Assembly (NCBI GenBank): GCA_947561395.2
Contig: OX387193.1
Coordinates: 34,980,255-35,044,254 of the forward strand
DNA from: Buxus sempervirens
Taxonomy: Eukaryota; Streptophyta; Magnoliopsida; Buxales; Buxaceae
Direction of reading: 5' to 3'
DNA: 64,000 bases
Shown here: positions 33,368 through 46,295 of the stretch, piece by piece
Numbering within the stretch: position 1 is the stretch's first letter
Layout of the letters: every line of letters begins with the position of its first letter
Notes under the pieces: generated by a model
Databases searched by the model: none
Seen by the model: the letters and a program-made list of their open reading frames with translations, nothing else
What the model was told of the DNA's origin: nothing
Made by a program: the position numbers and the translations under genes

Positions 33368-36300
33368 ACGATTTGAAGTTGGCAATGCTAGACAATAAGC
33401 CACTGGTCCTACTATCTTAATAATCTCAAATGGTCCTACAAACCTTGGAGAAAGCTTCCCTTTTTTACTGAATCTTCTAATACCACGAAAAGGAGATACT
33501 TTCAAAAATACCTTATCACCAACATCAAATTTCAAATCCCGTCGTCTAGTATCTGCATAACTCTTCTGACGACTCTGTGCTGCCAACATACATTGCTTAA
33601 TTAGATTCACCTTACTAACACTGTCTTGCACAAATTGAGGACCTAAGTACTGTCTCTCACCAACTTCCTCCCAACAAACTGGTGATCTGCATGTTCTCCC
33701 ATATAATGCTTCATATGGCGCCATTTGAATACTTGCTTGATAACTGTTATTATAGGCAAATTCTACCAAAGGTAGATACTTACCCCAATTACCTCCCCAA
33801 TCAAGCACACAACACTGTAACATGTCCTCAAATGTCTGAATTGTCCTTTCTAATTGTCCATCTGTTTGTGATTGATAGCTTGTACTAAATCTTAATTCTG
33901 TCCCCAAGGCTTTCTGAAAAGATTCCAAAACTGAGATGTGAATCTAGGATCACGATCGAAAACAATAGACACTAGCACTCCATGCAATCTCACAATCTCA
34001 TTTACATATAACTCTACAAGTGAATTAAGTGGCTGGTCTTTTCGAATAGTCAAGAAATGAGATGTCTTAGTCAAATGATCCACAATCACCCATATAGCAT
34101 CATATGTCTCTTTATTGTAGGTGGTAAGCTAGTCACAAAGTCCATGGTGATATGCTCCCACTTCCATTCTGGAATAGGGAGTGGCTAAAGTAAACCTAAG
34201 GGTCTCATATGCTCAGCCTTCACCTGTTGACATATCAAGCACTTTGCTACAAACTCAGCTACATCTCTTTTCATACTTGACCACCAATAAATTGCTTTCA
34301 GGTTTTTGTACATCTTGGTGCTACCTAGATGTACTGTATATCTAGACTTGTGTGCCTCTATCAAAATTACTGCCTTAATCTCCTCATCTGCTGGAACACA
34401 GATCCGTCCTTTGAATCTCAACAAACCATCCCAATCAGAAAAGTCCTTAGTGGTCTCAGAACCACTCTTTAATAACTCTCTAGTAACAATCAGCTTAGGA
34501 TCTAACAACTGACTCTCCTTGATCCTTTGAATTAAGTCAGGCTTTACCTGAACTCTAGCCACTCTTATAACTCCATCCCAAGGTAAGCTAAACTCTCCAT
34601 GCCAATCACGAACTACATCCACCAAACTACACTTGCTAGTCATAAACGCAGCTAATGTGGCAACAGAAACTTCATTAAGACTACTTTTACGGCTTAAGGC
34701 ATCTGCAACTACATTTGCCTTGCCTGGATGAAATTGCAGGGTAAACTTGAAATCCTTCAGGAGATCCATCCATCTTCTCTGCCTCATATTAAGATCTTTT
34801 TGTGAAAACAAATATCTCAAACTCTTATGATCTGAAAAGATCTCAAACTCAACCCCGTATAAGTAATGCCTCCATAACTTCAAAGCGAAGACTATGACTG
34901 CCAATTCTAAATTGTGAGTGGGGTAATTCCTTTCATGAGGTCTCAACAACCTGAAAGCATATACTACTACCCGACCTTGCTGCATTAACATACATCCCAA
35001 ACCAACCTTAGATGCATCACAATATACAACAAAAGGCTCATCCATGGAAGGTACAATCAAAACTGGAGTTGTAGCATGCCTCTTTTTCAATTCCTGGAAA
35101 CTTTGCTCACATCTGTCATTCCATTCGAATGCAACTGTCTTCTTAGTCAAATTAGACAATGGTGCTGCAATTTTGGAGAACCCCTAAAAAACGACGGTAG
35201 TACCCCGCCATCCCAAGGAAACTACAAATCTTAAACAATGTGGTAGGTCTAGACCATTCTACAATAGCCTTAACCTTAGTTGGGTCTACTGAAATGCCTT
35301 CTCCTGAAATGGTATGTCCAAGGAAAGAAATTTGTCTCAACCAAAATTGGCATTTACTAAACTTGGCATACAGTTTAGATCCCTCAATGTCTGAAGTACT
35401 ATCTTGAGGTGCCCAACATGCTCTTCTTGAGTCCTGGAGTAAACCAATATGTCATCAATAAATACCACAACAAATTCATCCAAGTACTGGTGGAAAATTC
35501 GATTCATGAGGTCCATGAACATAGCTGGGGCATTGGTCAGCCCAAATGGCATAACTAGAAATTCATACTGCCTGTATCTAGTGGTGAAAGCTGTTTTCTC
35601 AATGTCTTCCTCTGCCACCTTCAATTGATGGTAACTCGACCTCAAGCAATGTTGGAAAACTAAGATGCTCCTCTCAACTGATCAAACAAATCATCTATCC
35701 TGGGCATGGTATATTTGTTCTTAATTGTGACTTGATTAAGTTGTCTGTAATCAATGCACATCCTCATGCTACCATCCTTTTTCTGAACAAATAATACCGG
35801 CGCACCCCAAGGTGAAACACTCGGTCTAATAAATCCCTTCTCCTTCAATTCATCAATTTGTTTCTTGAGCTCCTCCCTTTCAGGGAATGACATCCTGTAG
35901 GGTTGCCTAGAAATAGGAGTTGTGCCTGGTTGAAGCTAAATTCTGAACTCAATAGCTCTAGGGGGTGGTAATCCTGGCAATTTATTAGGAAATACATCTG
36001 CATATTTAGATACCACTGGCACCTCAATGATATTAGGTGTATCCCCCATGGATTCAGTTATGGCAATAGAAGCAACAAGTGCTATCCGGGTATCAACTCC
36101 TTCGCAATGGAAATAGTAAACCGGTTGCTCTGGCTTGTTAATGATGATTGTCCCTTTATAACAGTCTATGGTCACGTGATGCCTGTACAACCAGTCTATT
36201 CCCAAAATAATATCAAATCTAGAAAATTCCAATTCTATCAAGTCATCTGGTAATTCTATCTGATTAATCTTGATCATGCAATCTCTATAGATGATTTGGA

Positions 36301-37455
36301 CTGCAGTAGTCTCTGCCCTGTGGCCTCTGCCCTGGCCTTTGCACCTGTGGCTGTCCCTGTACAGGTGCACTAGCTGTCTGTGGTGCCATCGGTGGACGAG
36401 CAAACTGAAGTAACTGGTAAGTAGCTGGTAAAGGGCAACTCGAAATATGGTGTCCTTGCTTGCCACACCTGAAACAAGCTCCCAATGGTGCAAAGCAAGG
36501 TCCTCGAACATGAAATCTCTGGCACTGCTGGCATCTAGGAGGTCCTGATCTAACTCCCTGACCATTGCTACTTTGAATCTCTAGCCTTGGCCTCTTGTTT
36601 GTATGTATAAATGTCCTCTGTGGGGTTGGCCTGTATGGAACTCTATCTCTGCTCGAATCTGGTCGCCTTTCTAAAATCAACCGCTTTGCCCTCTCAGCTC
36701 TACGGACCAGCTCAGCATACTAGGTGCACTCCACAACTGACACCTTGTCCTTAATATCAGCTCTCAGTCCCTGCTCAAAGTGCTGGATCCTCTTTACCTC
36801 GTCAGCTACCATGTGAGGTGCAAATCGAGATAACTCATCAAATCGAGCCTCATATTGCAATACGGTTTGACCTCCCTGGGAGATGTACATGAACTCTTTC
36901 GCCTTCTGCCGGCGAAAGTTTGCAGTGAAGTATCACTCATAGAAGATCTCTCCGAATCTCTCCCAGGTGATTTGACATCCTGGGTCAGTCCCCACCGGTG
37001 AACTGCCTCTCCCTTAAACATGAATGTGGCCAATTTGACTCGCTTATCAACAGGGCACTCTATGCCCTCAAAGATCTACTCAATCTTCAGCATCCATCGT
37101 TCCGCCTCCATGGGTCTGCCTGTCCCCCAAAAGATGGAGGTCCCATTTTGTGAAACCTCTCTAGTTCCTTAGCAAAATTATCGTCATCTCTCCTAGGAAT
37201 TCTATCGTCTCCCTTGTTCCTCTCTACTCTGTCTACTAGCCAAGCAACAGTTGCAATAGCCCTCCAGACATTCTCCTGTGGAGCAGGAATGGGTGGAGGT
37301 GGTGGAATAGGCCGCTCAACATGATCCCCAGTAGGATAGCCCATCCGTGGCTCAGTCTGTGGTGCACTTACCGGCTCAGGCTCTACAGTCGGGATCTCCC
37401 TAGGATCATGTGCAGGTCTGCCTTTGACTCTAGAACGAGTATTCATGATGATCAA
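33368..37455 (-). pseudogene. Tekay-like gag-pol remnant
   Basis: Gag begins MIIMNTRSRVKGRP at 37455 and holds FHKMGPPSFGGQADP. After frame breaks a knuckle CFRCGKQGHHISSC lies within 36680-36285. Protease keeps its late motif FDIILGIDWL (frame 36565-35936). RT has [44 protein letters not shown] and FIDD ([12 protein letters not shown]). RNase H has YCDASK, NLELAV, SDHKSL and GKANVVADALSRK. Integrase has the zinc part ending CLICQQVKAEHM, DRDPRFTS and QTDGQLERTIQTF, with PYEALYGRTCRSPV after it. GKANVVADALSRK and PYEALYGR.CRSP point to the Tekay/Del lineage. At least six frame breaks are present, so no polyprotein can be made. Confidence 0.92.
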
Positions 37456-37590
37456 TTACCACAAAGAAAATGAAGCATAATTAGAATAAGGATCTCTCAT
37501 CCTAGAAAATAATTTAATGGTGCTATCTAGCGTATCACACATTCCCATATCAACCTAAGGCCTTCTACCTAAGATTGGGATCCTATTTTC

Positions 37591-37600
37591 TCTGATACCA
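37591..37600 (-). promoter_or_regulatory. Tekay-like primer-binding site
   Basis: On the minus strand TGGTATCAGAG lies 4 bp after the LTR terminus GGGGCGTTACA. This is an initiator tRNA-Met type site and gives the element its direction. Confidence 0.9.
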
Positions 37601-39784
37601 CTTCTGTAACGCCCCGGATCTAGATCTCGTATCCAAACTCGGAGTGTTAAAGTAACAGTGGCCCAAAAGATGCTTGTGAGACATGGAAAATCACCTAAAT
37701 GATCTCCGTATCATCACACGGGTTTAACAAAAATGAAGAGTCGCCACCATTCAAGTTAAGGTGTGAATGGACACCAAAAGGATCATAAAAATGCCAAATA
37801 GAGCCTGAGTAGCTCTAATTCAAGGAAAAATCCAGAGATCAGGTAAGGGGAATTAGTTATGAGCACGGTGTGAGACACGGGAAAAATCACCGGGATGATC
37901 CCCCCTCCGTCAGCACACGGGCTCATCGTAAAAATGGGAGAGTCGCCACCATTCAGAATTTTGGGGTGTGAATGGACACCAAAAGAATTAAAAAAACAAG
38001 CAAAAAGAGATAAAAAGTGCTAAAAGGCAAATTCTAGAGTAAAAATAACCCTACTTGAAAATCAAATCCAGAGATGGGTAAGGGGATTAGATTATGAACA
38101 GGGGAAGGTGTTAGGCACCCCTATTCACCCACACAAGGTGGTTGCCAAGTGTTATTCATGCTAAAAGAAAATATAAAGCTTGCTAAAAAATCATGAAAAC
38201 CTTGAAAAAGGACAAATATATGATATCTTCACATGAAAATCCAAATGAATTCCAGATCTTCTTTTATGTTAATATCACTTCTGGAATATCACAAAAAGAT
38301 GGAAATCACAGCAAAAGTTGCATAAAACCAAGTTGAGGCAAATTCGGGAAATTTGGTAAAAAGTAAGGCTATTTCTCTTGAAATTAATCAAATCCAGTTT
38401 TAAATTAAATCAAACCAAATCCATTTGAAAGATTAGGGTAAACAATAGTCTCATGCAAAATTTCAATTAATTCCGGTTGAAATCCTAAGAGTTATGGCTC
38501 TTTTAAAGTTGCTGCCGGAGAAAATCAAAAGTAGCAAGTAGGCAACTTTGGAAAATCACCTAGAAAAATCTACTCCATAGAAATCCGTGACATTTGGTGT
38601 CAATGAAGTCTGTATGGCCATCTTTCAAAAGAAACTAGCCTCATACAAAAACTCATTCGGATGTGTCTTGGGTGGTCTCCCGAACAGGCCCCGAATATCA
38701 CAGATTTACCCAGAAAAGTACTAATGAGCAGCTCTGAGTAAATCTGTTACCAATAATTCAAATAGAGTCAAAAAATTATGAAAGCAACTGGATTTAAAAA
38801 TAGACTCATAAAGGAGTGCCCAGAAATAAAAATCATTCGAATCGGATTTAAAACGAACACATGGCGCTCCGTAGAAGTGACAAGTTCTGTATTTGAACCT
38901 GAACTGTCCAATCAACTTCGACAGAGACGTGTCAAAAATCCGTTTGATAGAAATTAATGAAATTTGGTGGACATAAACTAGACAGCCTCACCTTTCCTAT
39001 GGTTTTAGAATCGCTCCAAAATTCATCCGGACGATGAAGTTATGAGCGTCCGAAGTAAGGGTACAGGTGCTGTCCAGTTAAGCCACTTTTGAAGAAAACC
39101 AAATCCGAAAAGTGATAAAAATGTGTGATCCGTGCAAGATGAACACAAATACTTTAAAAATCATTCAAAGACATTCCAGAATTGATTGAGGCCATTTATT
39201 TCAGATTTATCACAATAAATGCAATAAACCCAAAATATGAGCCTATCCCGCCAAAATAGTGCTATGTATGTGCAAGTGTGAAAACCCCTATAAGATTAAT
39301 GGAACAACATAGCATGCATACATATTCATCAAAATAAGGTTCTAAACAGCCTAGGGTTCCGTTCCATTATCGTTTCCCTCTGTTCTCTCTCCCCGTTAAA
39401 CACGGTTCTTCAAGATAATCAAGGGTACTTTGAATATGAAACGGTTTACAATCAATCAAAGGCTTTATGCTATATAGGTTCTAGTACTAGGGTCAATCCC
39501 CAGTCTCGTTTCTCCTAGTTCCCGCCTCCACGTTTTACGGCTAGGGGGAGTCCCGAGATACTTTGAGCCGGGGAAGGATTTTCACACACAAAGAAGGCCT
39601 TATTCTACAGAAAGGTAGAAGAAGAGATCTAGATCTAGGAATGTAAAAACAGAAAATAAAAGAAAAGTTTGAGGCTTACCTGAGTTCTGGATGCACTTCC
39701 GCAGCGGTTTCCCTTTCCTCTTGGAGTTCTTCTTGGCGAGAATTCAAAACAAGAGTTGATTGCCATTTGCTTAAGGAGGAGCCT

Positions 39785-39796
39785 CCTATTTATAGG
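39785..39796 (-). promoter_or_regulatory. TATA box of inner solo LTR
   Basis: CCTATTTATAGG lies in GAGCCTCCTATTTATAGGC. The same context is at 61545-61566, and a variant at 42233-42243 in the outer LTR. Confidence 0.6.
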
Positions 39797-39959
39797 CAAA
39801 GGCTAGGGTTAGGGTTAGTGAGAATGGTAGACACAACATAATGTCTATAGCCCACCAACCTTAACCCTAAGGCTATTTCCGAGATTTCCCCTCATTTAAT
39901 GAGGGATATGATGGTAAAAGTGAAAAGCTCTCGGAAAGCCCTAATTTTGAGCAAAACTT

Positions 39960-40112
39960 GTGTATCCGGTATATCAGGCCGGATACAAAAGGGTCTTAAT
40001 GTATTCCGCATATAATGCCGGATATACTAAGGCTTGCTTGTATTCGGTATGTTTCACCGGATACAAAGGAAAATACTTGTATCCGGCCTGAGTTGCCGGA
40101 TACAAGGAAAAA
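39960..40112. repeat. GTATCCGG palindromic cassette
   Basis: Four hairpin-like units of about 40 bp carry TGTATCCGG and CCGGATACA in both directions. They lie about 165-315 bp upstream of the minus-strand TATA box. Confidence 0.85.
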
Positions 40113-40144
40113 AACCTTTTTTCCGAATTTTAACACAGGCAATA

Positions 40145-40226
40145 CTTATTTACATGTAATATCGTTTAAGTAAATGTCCTCGTATTTTTTAATCTCCATT
40201 TACTTAAGATATTACATGTAAATAAG
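40145..40226. repeat. 30-bp inverted repeat (foldback), inner LTR
   Basis: The left arm starts CTTATTTACATGTAATATC and its complement GATATTACATGTAAATAAG ends the right arm. Arms continue with TTAAGTAAATG / CATTTACTTAA, with a 2-nt bulge on the left arm and a 20-nt loop. Confidence 0.92.
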
Positions 40227-42439
40227 CAAACACCCCCTTCCCCATTTGAATCCATTAAAAATAGTTCCAGACCCAAATTCCAAGTGAATAAAAAGTCAAC
40301 TTTCCAGTTCTAGGCAAAATTCCGATTTTTCAAGTCTGGAAAAAAGGTTCAATATGTTAAAACCAAGGTATTCGTCAAGATTTAAAATCTCAAAAAATTC
40401 TTTTATGCAATAACATGGCTAAAAACCTGATTACCGGGAAAAATTATCTTGAAATCTGGCTTTAAAAAATATTTCATTTTCTGGGGTCAAAAGTCAACAA
40501 AATTCAACTGGAAAAAGCTTGACTTTGCACAAAAGATTGAATTCGGGCCTTTTCCTTTTCCGTTTTGGATTCAAATGGGTTAAGTATCTCAAACCCAATG
40601 CAAAGAATTGAAAATTCCAATAAAATATTTCTCTCCTTCAAGATTTATCAAGAATCGTGCAATTTTGGGGTGTCTACACAGGGGAAGGTGTTAGGCATCC
40701 CCACTCATCCATACAAGACGGTTTCCAAATGCTTGTTTATGCTCGAAGATTGTTTGCTAGCTAAAATCAACAAAACACAAAAAAAGGCTTGAAAGTAAGC
40801 ATACATGTGTGTGATTCCTCCATATGAATAGCCCAATAAATTTGGACTCTCTTTATGGATATATCACATCTAGAACTTCATGAGTGGATAAAAATCAAAG
40901 TAAAAAAAAATGAAAAGAAATCAAGCTAAGGCAAATCTGGCCATAAGGGCTTGAAGACTTTAAACACTCATAAGTTCCTCGATCTAAACTCAAATCAAAT
41001 GAAATCAAGGCCATTAGAAAGCTGGTATGAAGTAGAGTATTCAGTAAAAAATTCAGCTCGATCCGATTTAAAACAAGAGAGAAATACTCTATTAAAATCT
41101 GCTGTTATAACTTAGAAAAAGCGGCAAGTAAGCATTTTTGAAGTTCTATTTGTGGAGTTTGGATCCATATAAATTCGTGAAAACTTGCATAGATGAAGTA
41201 GGAGGTGCCATCTTTTAGACGAAATAAGCCTCACACCAAACTTCATCTGTTTGTGACTTATGTGACCTCTTGAACATGCCTAGAGGATCACAGATTAACT
41301 CAGAACTCTGGTACATAGCCACTCTGAGTCAATCAAACACACAAGCCACAAATCAAAACAAAACCTTATGAAACCAATTGGACTCGAAAATAGACTCCTC
41401 AAGGAAAATACAGAGATTAAAATCACCTGAAACAAATAAAAAATGAGCGAATGGTGCTCAATCAAAGTAGTAAGTTCAGCAATCTGGACTGAACTGTCTT
41501 GCCGAATTTGACCAGATGGTATCAAAAAATGGCTTCATAGAAATCAATGAAAATTACCAGAGATAAACTAGACAGTCTCATCTATCACATGTCTCTAGAA
41601 TCATTCAAAAATTCATCCGGATGATGAAGTTATGAGCATTCTAAGGCAGGCTACAAATGCTGTCCTGTTTTGAAGAACTTTGAATAAAAAGCCAAAGTCA
41701 GTGCATGTGTGCAAATGGATTCGACCAAAAACAACTTGAAATCATGAAAACATTCTCATGAAGTCCCAAAAGTTCATTCTAAGGCTTGGGATTTCTATTT
41801 CTACGAGAACACAAAGATCAAATGCTATAGAGAGCATTGATCATGATGTTTTCTCCACATTCAAAACACAACTAATTCAAAGAAGCAATCATAGGTGCAA
41901 AATAACCAGCATGCTCTTCATCATATGAAGATTCTAAGCCTAGAGGATCCATTCCAACTTCTTTTTCCCTAGGTTCTCTCTTCACATTTTACGGCTAGAG
42001 AGGATTCTTAGGTACTTTGGAAGAGTTTTGGGGCTACAAACAAACACAAAGTGGCCTTATACTACAGAAAGGTAGAATTTGGGAGTTAAAATGTAAGGAA
42101 GAAGCTAGAAATCCAAATGGAGCTTTACCTTTAGTAGCTTGAGCCTTGAGTAGACAATCCAGCAGAGTTTCCCTTCTTCTTGCAGAGCTTCAATGCTTCA
42201 AATTGTCAGCCATTTGCAAGAGGAGAACCCTTCTATTTATAGGCACAGCCAGGGGCATAAAGGTCCCAAGGGTATGCCCATAAACCCTTCTAGATTATTC
42301 CAATTCCAATTAAAGGCTTGAATTGGAGTAATTTCGCAAGTTTCGGAGGGTAAAATGGAGAGTTCAAGTCCCCAAGAGAGAGGCAATCTGCATAAATAAG
42401 GCTCAGAAATCGAGTCTTTTCGCAAATGCAAGAAATGGC

Positions 42440-42720
42440 AAAAACCACATACTTAGTGCGGTTTTGCACAATACGCCCTCTATGTGCGGTTGCAGCACCA
42501 GACTTCACCAACCGCATACACAGAGCAGTTCAAATTTAGTTACAAGCTCATGATTGCTGCCGACGTGGCCTAACGGCCTGAGCTTCTAGAAGCCACATGG
42601 CAGCCCACTTGCGCTCATGCACAAAGCGTGAATCCAACCGCACATCATGTGCAGTCGCAACAGCACTTCATATGTGGTCAGAACAAAATTAACAAAAACC
42701 ACTGTACATATGCGGGCAAC
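42440..42720. repeat. TGTGCGGTT palindromic cassette, outer LTR
   Basis: Copies of AGTGCGGTTT, TGTGCGGTTGC, AACCGCATAC and AACCGCACAT in both directions, upstream of the TATA-like box at 42233-42243. It replaces the GTATCCGG cassette of the inner LTR at the equivalent position. Confidence 0.75.
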
Positions 42721-42761
42721 ACATTTTTGGTTGGTTTTGAGCCTTACTTGCACATGCAATA

Positions 42762-42843
42762 CTTATTTACATGTAATATCATTTAAGTAAATGTCATCGT
42801 ATTTTTTAATCTCCATTTACTTAAGATATTACATGTAAATAAG
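42762..42843. repeat. 30-bp inverted repeat (foldback), outer LTR
   Basis: The same foldback as at 40145-40226, differing at only about two positions. It sits at the same LTR position. Confidence 0.92.
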
Positions 42844-45788
42844 CAAACACACCCCCCTCCAATTTGAATCCATTAAAAATAGTTCTAGACCCAAATTCCA
42901 AGTGAATAAAAAGTCAATTTTCCAGTTCCAGGCTAAATTCCAATTTTTTAGGTCCGGTAAAAAGATTCAACATGTTAATACCAAGGTATTCGTCAAGATT
43001 TAAAATCTCAAAAAATTCATTTATGCAATAACATTGCTAAAAACCTGATTACCGGGAAAAATTATCTTGAAATCTTGCTTTAAAAAATATTTCATTTTCT
43101 GGGGTCAAAAGTCAACAAAATTCAACCGGAAAAAGTTTGACTTTGCATAAAAGATTGAATTCGGGCCTTTTCCTTTGCAGCTTTCGATTCAAATGGGTTA
43201 AGGATCTCAAACCCAATGCTAAGAATTGAAAATTCCAATAAGATATTTCTCTCCTTCATGATTTATCAAAAATAGTGCAATTTTGGGGTGTCTACAATGC
43301 TAAACCAGACAACAATTCAAATTATACTTTATTCATAATCAGAGTGCGGAAGAAAAATATGAAATCTAACAAAAGTGCGGATTACATAAATCAAAGTATC
43401 CAATCATAATCACCGATCAATAGCAACCATCAATTAAAATTGTCTGGTATGGGTTTAACTATAGTACTCTAAAATAACCCATGATAAACTACTATAAATC
43501 TCCTACACAAATGAATATCAAAATAATAAATAATATCCCTAATCCTACATAGTAAAGTAATCTTCTTCTTGATAATCAGAATAGTCCCCTTGCGAATCAG
43601 GATCCGCAACGTCCTCACCAAGATAATCTGAAAACAAATCCAATAAAACAATGTGAGATAATAAAATCTCAACAACTAGCCATGTAGAAAAGAAACATTT
43701 ATACAGTTCTATATATGCAAAAGAATAATCAGATTAATCCATCAATTTAAATCTCAAAACAGTCGTTCACGATAAGTCTTGCAAGACTCATGAAATAGAG
43801 ACTAGAGAAACAACAAGCTCTACCAATATGCTACTTAACCGGTTTACAGGTGGACTAGCCGCTACCAATTAGGTTATTCAACACCCAACGGAAGAACTCA
43901 ACCAATATCGAAGTGAGTTAGCATGTATGGCCCAACCAATCTAAGAGTGGGTAACGTAGCAACCGACCAATACAGGAGCGGTATCATCCTCGTGATGATG
44001 GAATGCCTATGACCCAGAATTCGAACTCTAATAACATTCCACTTACTAGCTACTCTATGGATCCATGTAAGAGCTAAGCCCACTCAACAATGGCAAACCA
44101 AAACCAGGTAGTAGACATACGTCACAAAATCCGCATATGCGAAATCAATAATATAGGCATACGCCAAGTCACATAGGTGATAATAAACCTACATACGTGT
44201 AGACACATACATGTCCAAAATCATGGTCTCAATAGGCAAATACGATCTGAGTGTAAATTAAATCATTCAATGCTTAAAACATATTTAGATAGTCCAAATA
44301 CAAGTGTAGGAACTCTAAAAATCAAATTTCATTTAAAAGAAAACAATTTGGAACAATAAACTCGAATAAAAGCTATTTCAGTAGAACGTACCCAAAATCT
44401 TTATAAAAATTCGATTTAATCAACGGCCAGTGCAAACAATCTCTAAACACTTAAATCTTATGGGTACATGAGTTGGAAATCAATAAAAACAAATTTATAG
44501 TGAAAAACTAGGCTAATTTCAAAATATCAAAAATACTGTTAGGGGCGCTCGGGCGGCGTTGGGTGCTCATGCGGGCGTTTGTTACAAACAGGTTTTGAAA
44601 AGGTTCTTAGAAGTTTGGTCGCTCAAGAGAGTCCTTGAGCGACCACTCGGGCATTCGGTTTATCGAAATCTGTCAACTCTCAGGTTTCAGAACTTTAAAA
44701 AAAACACAGGTGGGGCACCTTGAGTAGCGCTCGAGCGGCGACGAGCGTCCGCTCTTTTCAACTAGCGCCTCAGGTGAGGCTCGAGCGTTATTGCAGGTGT
44801 CAGTTATAATTTGTAACTTTCTGGAATTCGCGATTTTTGAAAACTTCATATTTGTTTTTCCAGATTTTTAACACCTTGTTCCAAATCTTGGGTTTTCATC
44901 TTCAAAACACTTTAAACTATTCCAGATGATCGAATACATCAAACTACATGTTTCTATATCAAATCATTCACAAACCATCGGAAAACTCTCGTTTAAACAT
45001 GTTCTTTGATAAACCAAAGTATGTCTGTTTATTCAAGTTTTAAGGGGCTACTTACCTCTCTTCTTGGATTAAATCTTCACCAACAATCCTAGCAATCACC
45101 TCTCCTTCAATCCTTACGAACACAACAACTTCTCTTCTGATTTAAATCAACATAAACATGAATCCAGAATATTTCAGCAAACTAAACCATACGTGAAGAC
45201 CACAAATCAATATTTTGATTTATTCTCCTACCTTAGATCCCACGAAAATCTTCCCTTCTTCTTCTTCTGATCTGATCTGAGCAAAGCCAAAGCAAAGTTT
45301 TAAGCTCCACAAAACTCACGTATAATAGAGAAGTAGGCTGCGGTTGTCTTCTTTCTCCTTCTCTCTTCTCTTCACGTGAATACCACTTCTAATAATTTTT
45401 TTTTCTTTTTATATTTTCATCCAACACAAGTTTAACCCTAATAACCCTTCCTTAAATACTTCCTATAATATCTCAAGTGTTTTATAACTCCCAATAACAC
45501 CTAGTTGACTACTCTCTCTCCTTAGAGTAGGATTCGGTCAACTCTAAAATATTTTCTCTCCCCTTTTATTTTATTTAATTAATTAGATAAACAACAATAT
45601 AATAATAATGTTAAACTCTAACTCAACATTAAATTATAAACTCACCTTGAATTAACTCTCCAAGTTCTCAGGGTCACCCTGCAACTCTTCAGATCGAACC
45701 AATTCCTCATTCCCTGCAATATTAATAGTATTGATTAATTTATTTATTTTATATTAATTATTTTATTAATAAAATCTGAGATTTTACA

Positions 45789-46287
45789 ATGTAGCTATCA
45801 CTGGTCATCATATGATTCGTGTGGACCCACCTAAGACACAACATGGCACCACGCTATTAATCCACGGTGATTGTTGATTGGTTTCGGTATGCTGCCATCT
45901 TACTATAGCGGCAAGGTTCTATTTCTCCTGCATGGGAGATCGGTTGAGGTGTTTTCCTTTCCAAAAAATGACCCTGAATTTTCTTTTGGCTATATCTCCA
46001 TTTCAACTCTGATTTGAGCACGGGTTTTTTTTGTTCTTACGCATTCTATTCGAACTACCCTTTAAAATGGCATAGGCCTTGCAGCCTAATCACGCCTAGG
46101 AAAAGACTAGTTTACCCTTACCTTATTTGGGTGAAAGTTTGAATGCTTATAGTCACTTATTATAAGAAAATAACAGAACAAATCCAAACTAGGATATTAA
46201 CGATCTTGGTGAATTCACAAAACCATACCATTTGACACTCCAATGATAACAGCTTGTTAATCAGAAATAAAGTTCAATTTTACAATA
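45789..46287. other. Intergenic sequence, nothing recognised
   Basis: Between the Tekay LTR and a hAT MITE. I see no domain, RNA or repeat structure. Confidence 0.5.
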
Positions 46288-46295
46288 CATATGCT

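Larger units (their letters stand above)
33368..37604 (-). mobile_element. Tekay/Del-like gypsy internal region, truncated at its 3' end
   Basis: Minus-strand order: primer site, gag, protease, RT, RNase H, integrase, which is the gypsy order. The integrase ends abruptly at ALPTSNR, before the usual C-terminal tail or chromodomain. The polypurine tract and 3' LTR are absent from this side. The 5' LTR lies at 37605-45788. Confidence 0.92.
37869..40678 (-). mobile_element. Inner solo LTR (2810 bp), same family, nested in the outer one
   Basis: It begins TGTGAGACACGG and ends GGGGTGTCTACA. Flanks CACGG (37864-37868) and CAGGG (40679-40683) are a 5-bp duplication with one change. Removing it restores the outer LTR sequence GGGGAAGGTGTTAGGCATCC. 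A third copy begins at 59518. Confidence 0.92.
37675..43296 (-). mobile_element. Outer solo LTR (2.8 kb net), gypsy type
   Basis: It begins TGTGAGACATGG and ends GGGGTGTCTACA. An exact 5-bp duplication ATGCT (37670-37674, 43297-43301) flanks it. It is itself split by a second LTR of the same family at 37869-40678. Net length is about 2807 bp. Confidence 0.93.
37605..45788 (-). mobile_element. Tekay-like 5' LTR, split by nested solo LTRs
   Basis: On the + strand it begins TGTAACGCCCCGG (37605) and ends CTGAGATTTTACA (45788). Without the 5.6-kb insertion it is about 2.56 kb, close to the 2.7-2.8 kb of the related LTRs. The tract 43,302-45,788 holds no gene; GC-rich GCTCGGGCGGCG and GCGACCACTCGGGC words sit at 44,540-44,780. 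Confidence 0.85.

Noticed and set aside
39800..39820. Telomere-like AGGGTTAGGGTTAG (also near 61,572)
   Set aside because: Only about two units of a plant (TTTAGGG)-like word, in an LTR; too short for an interstitial telomere.
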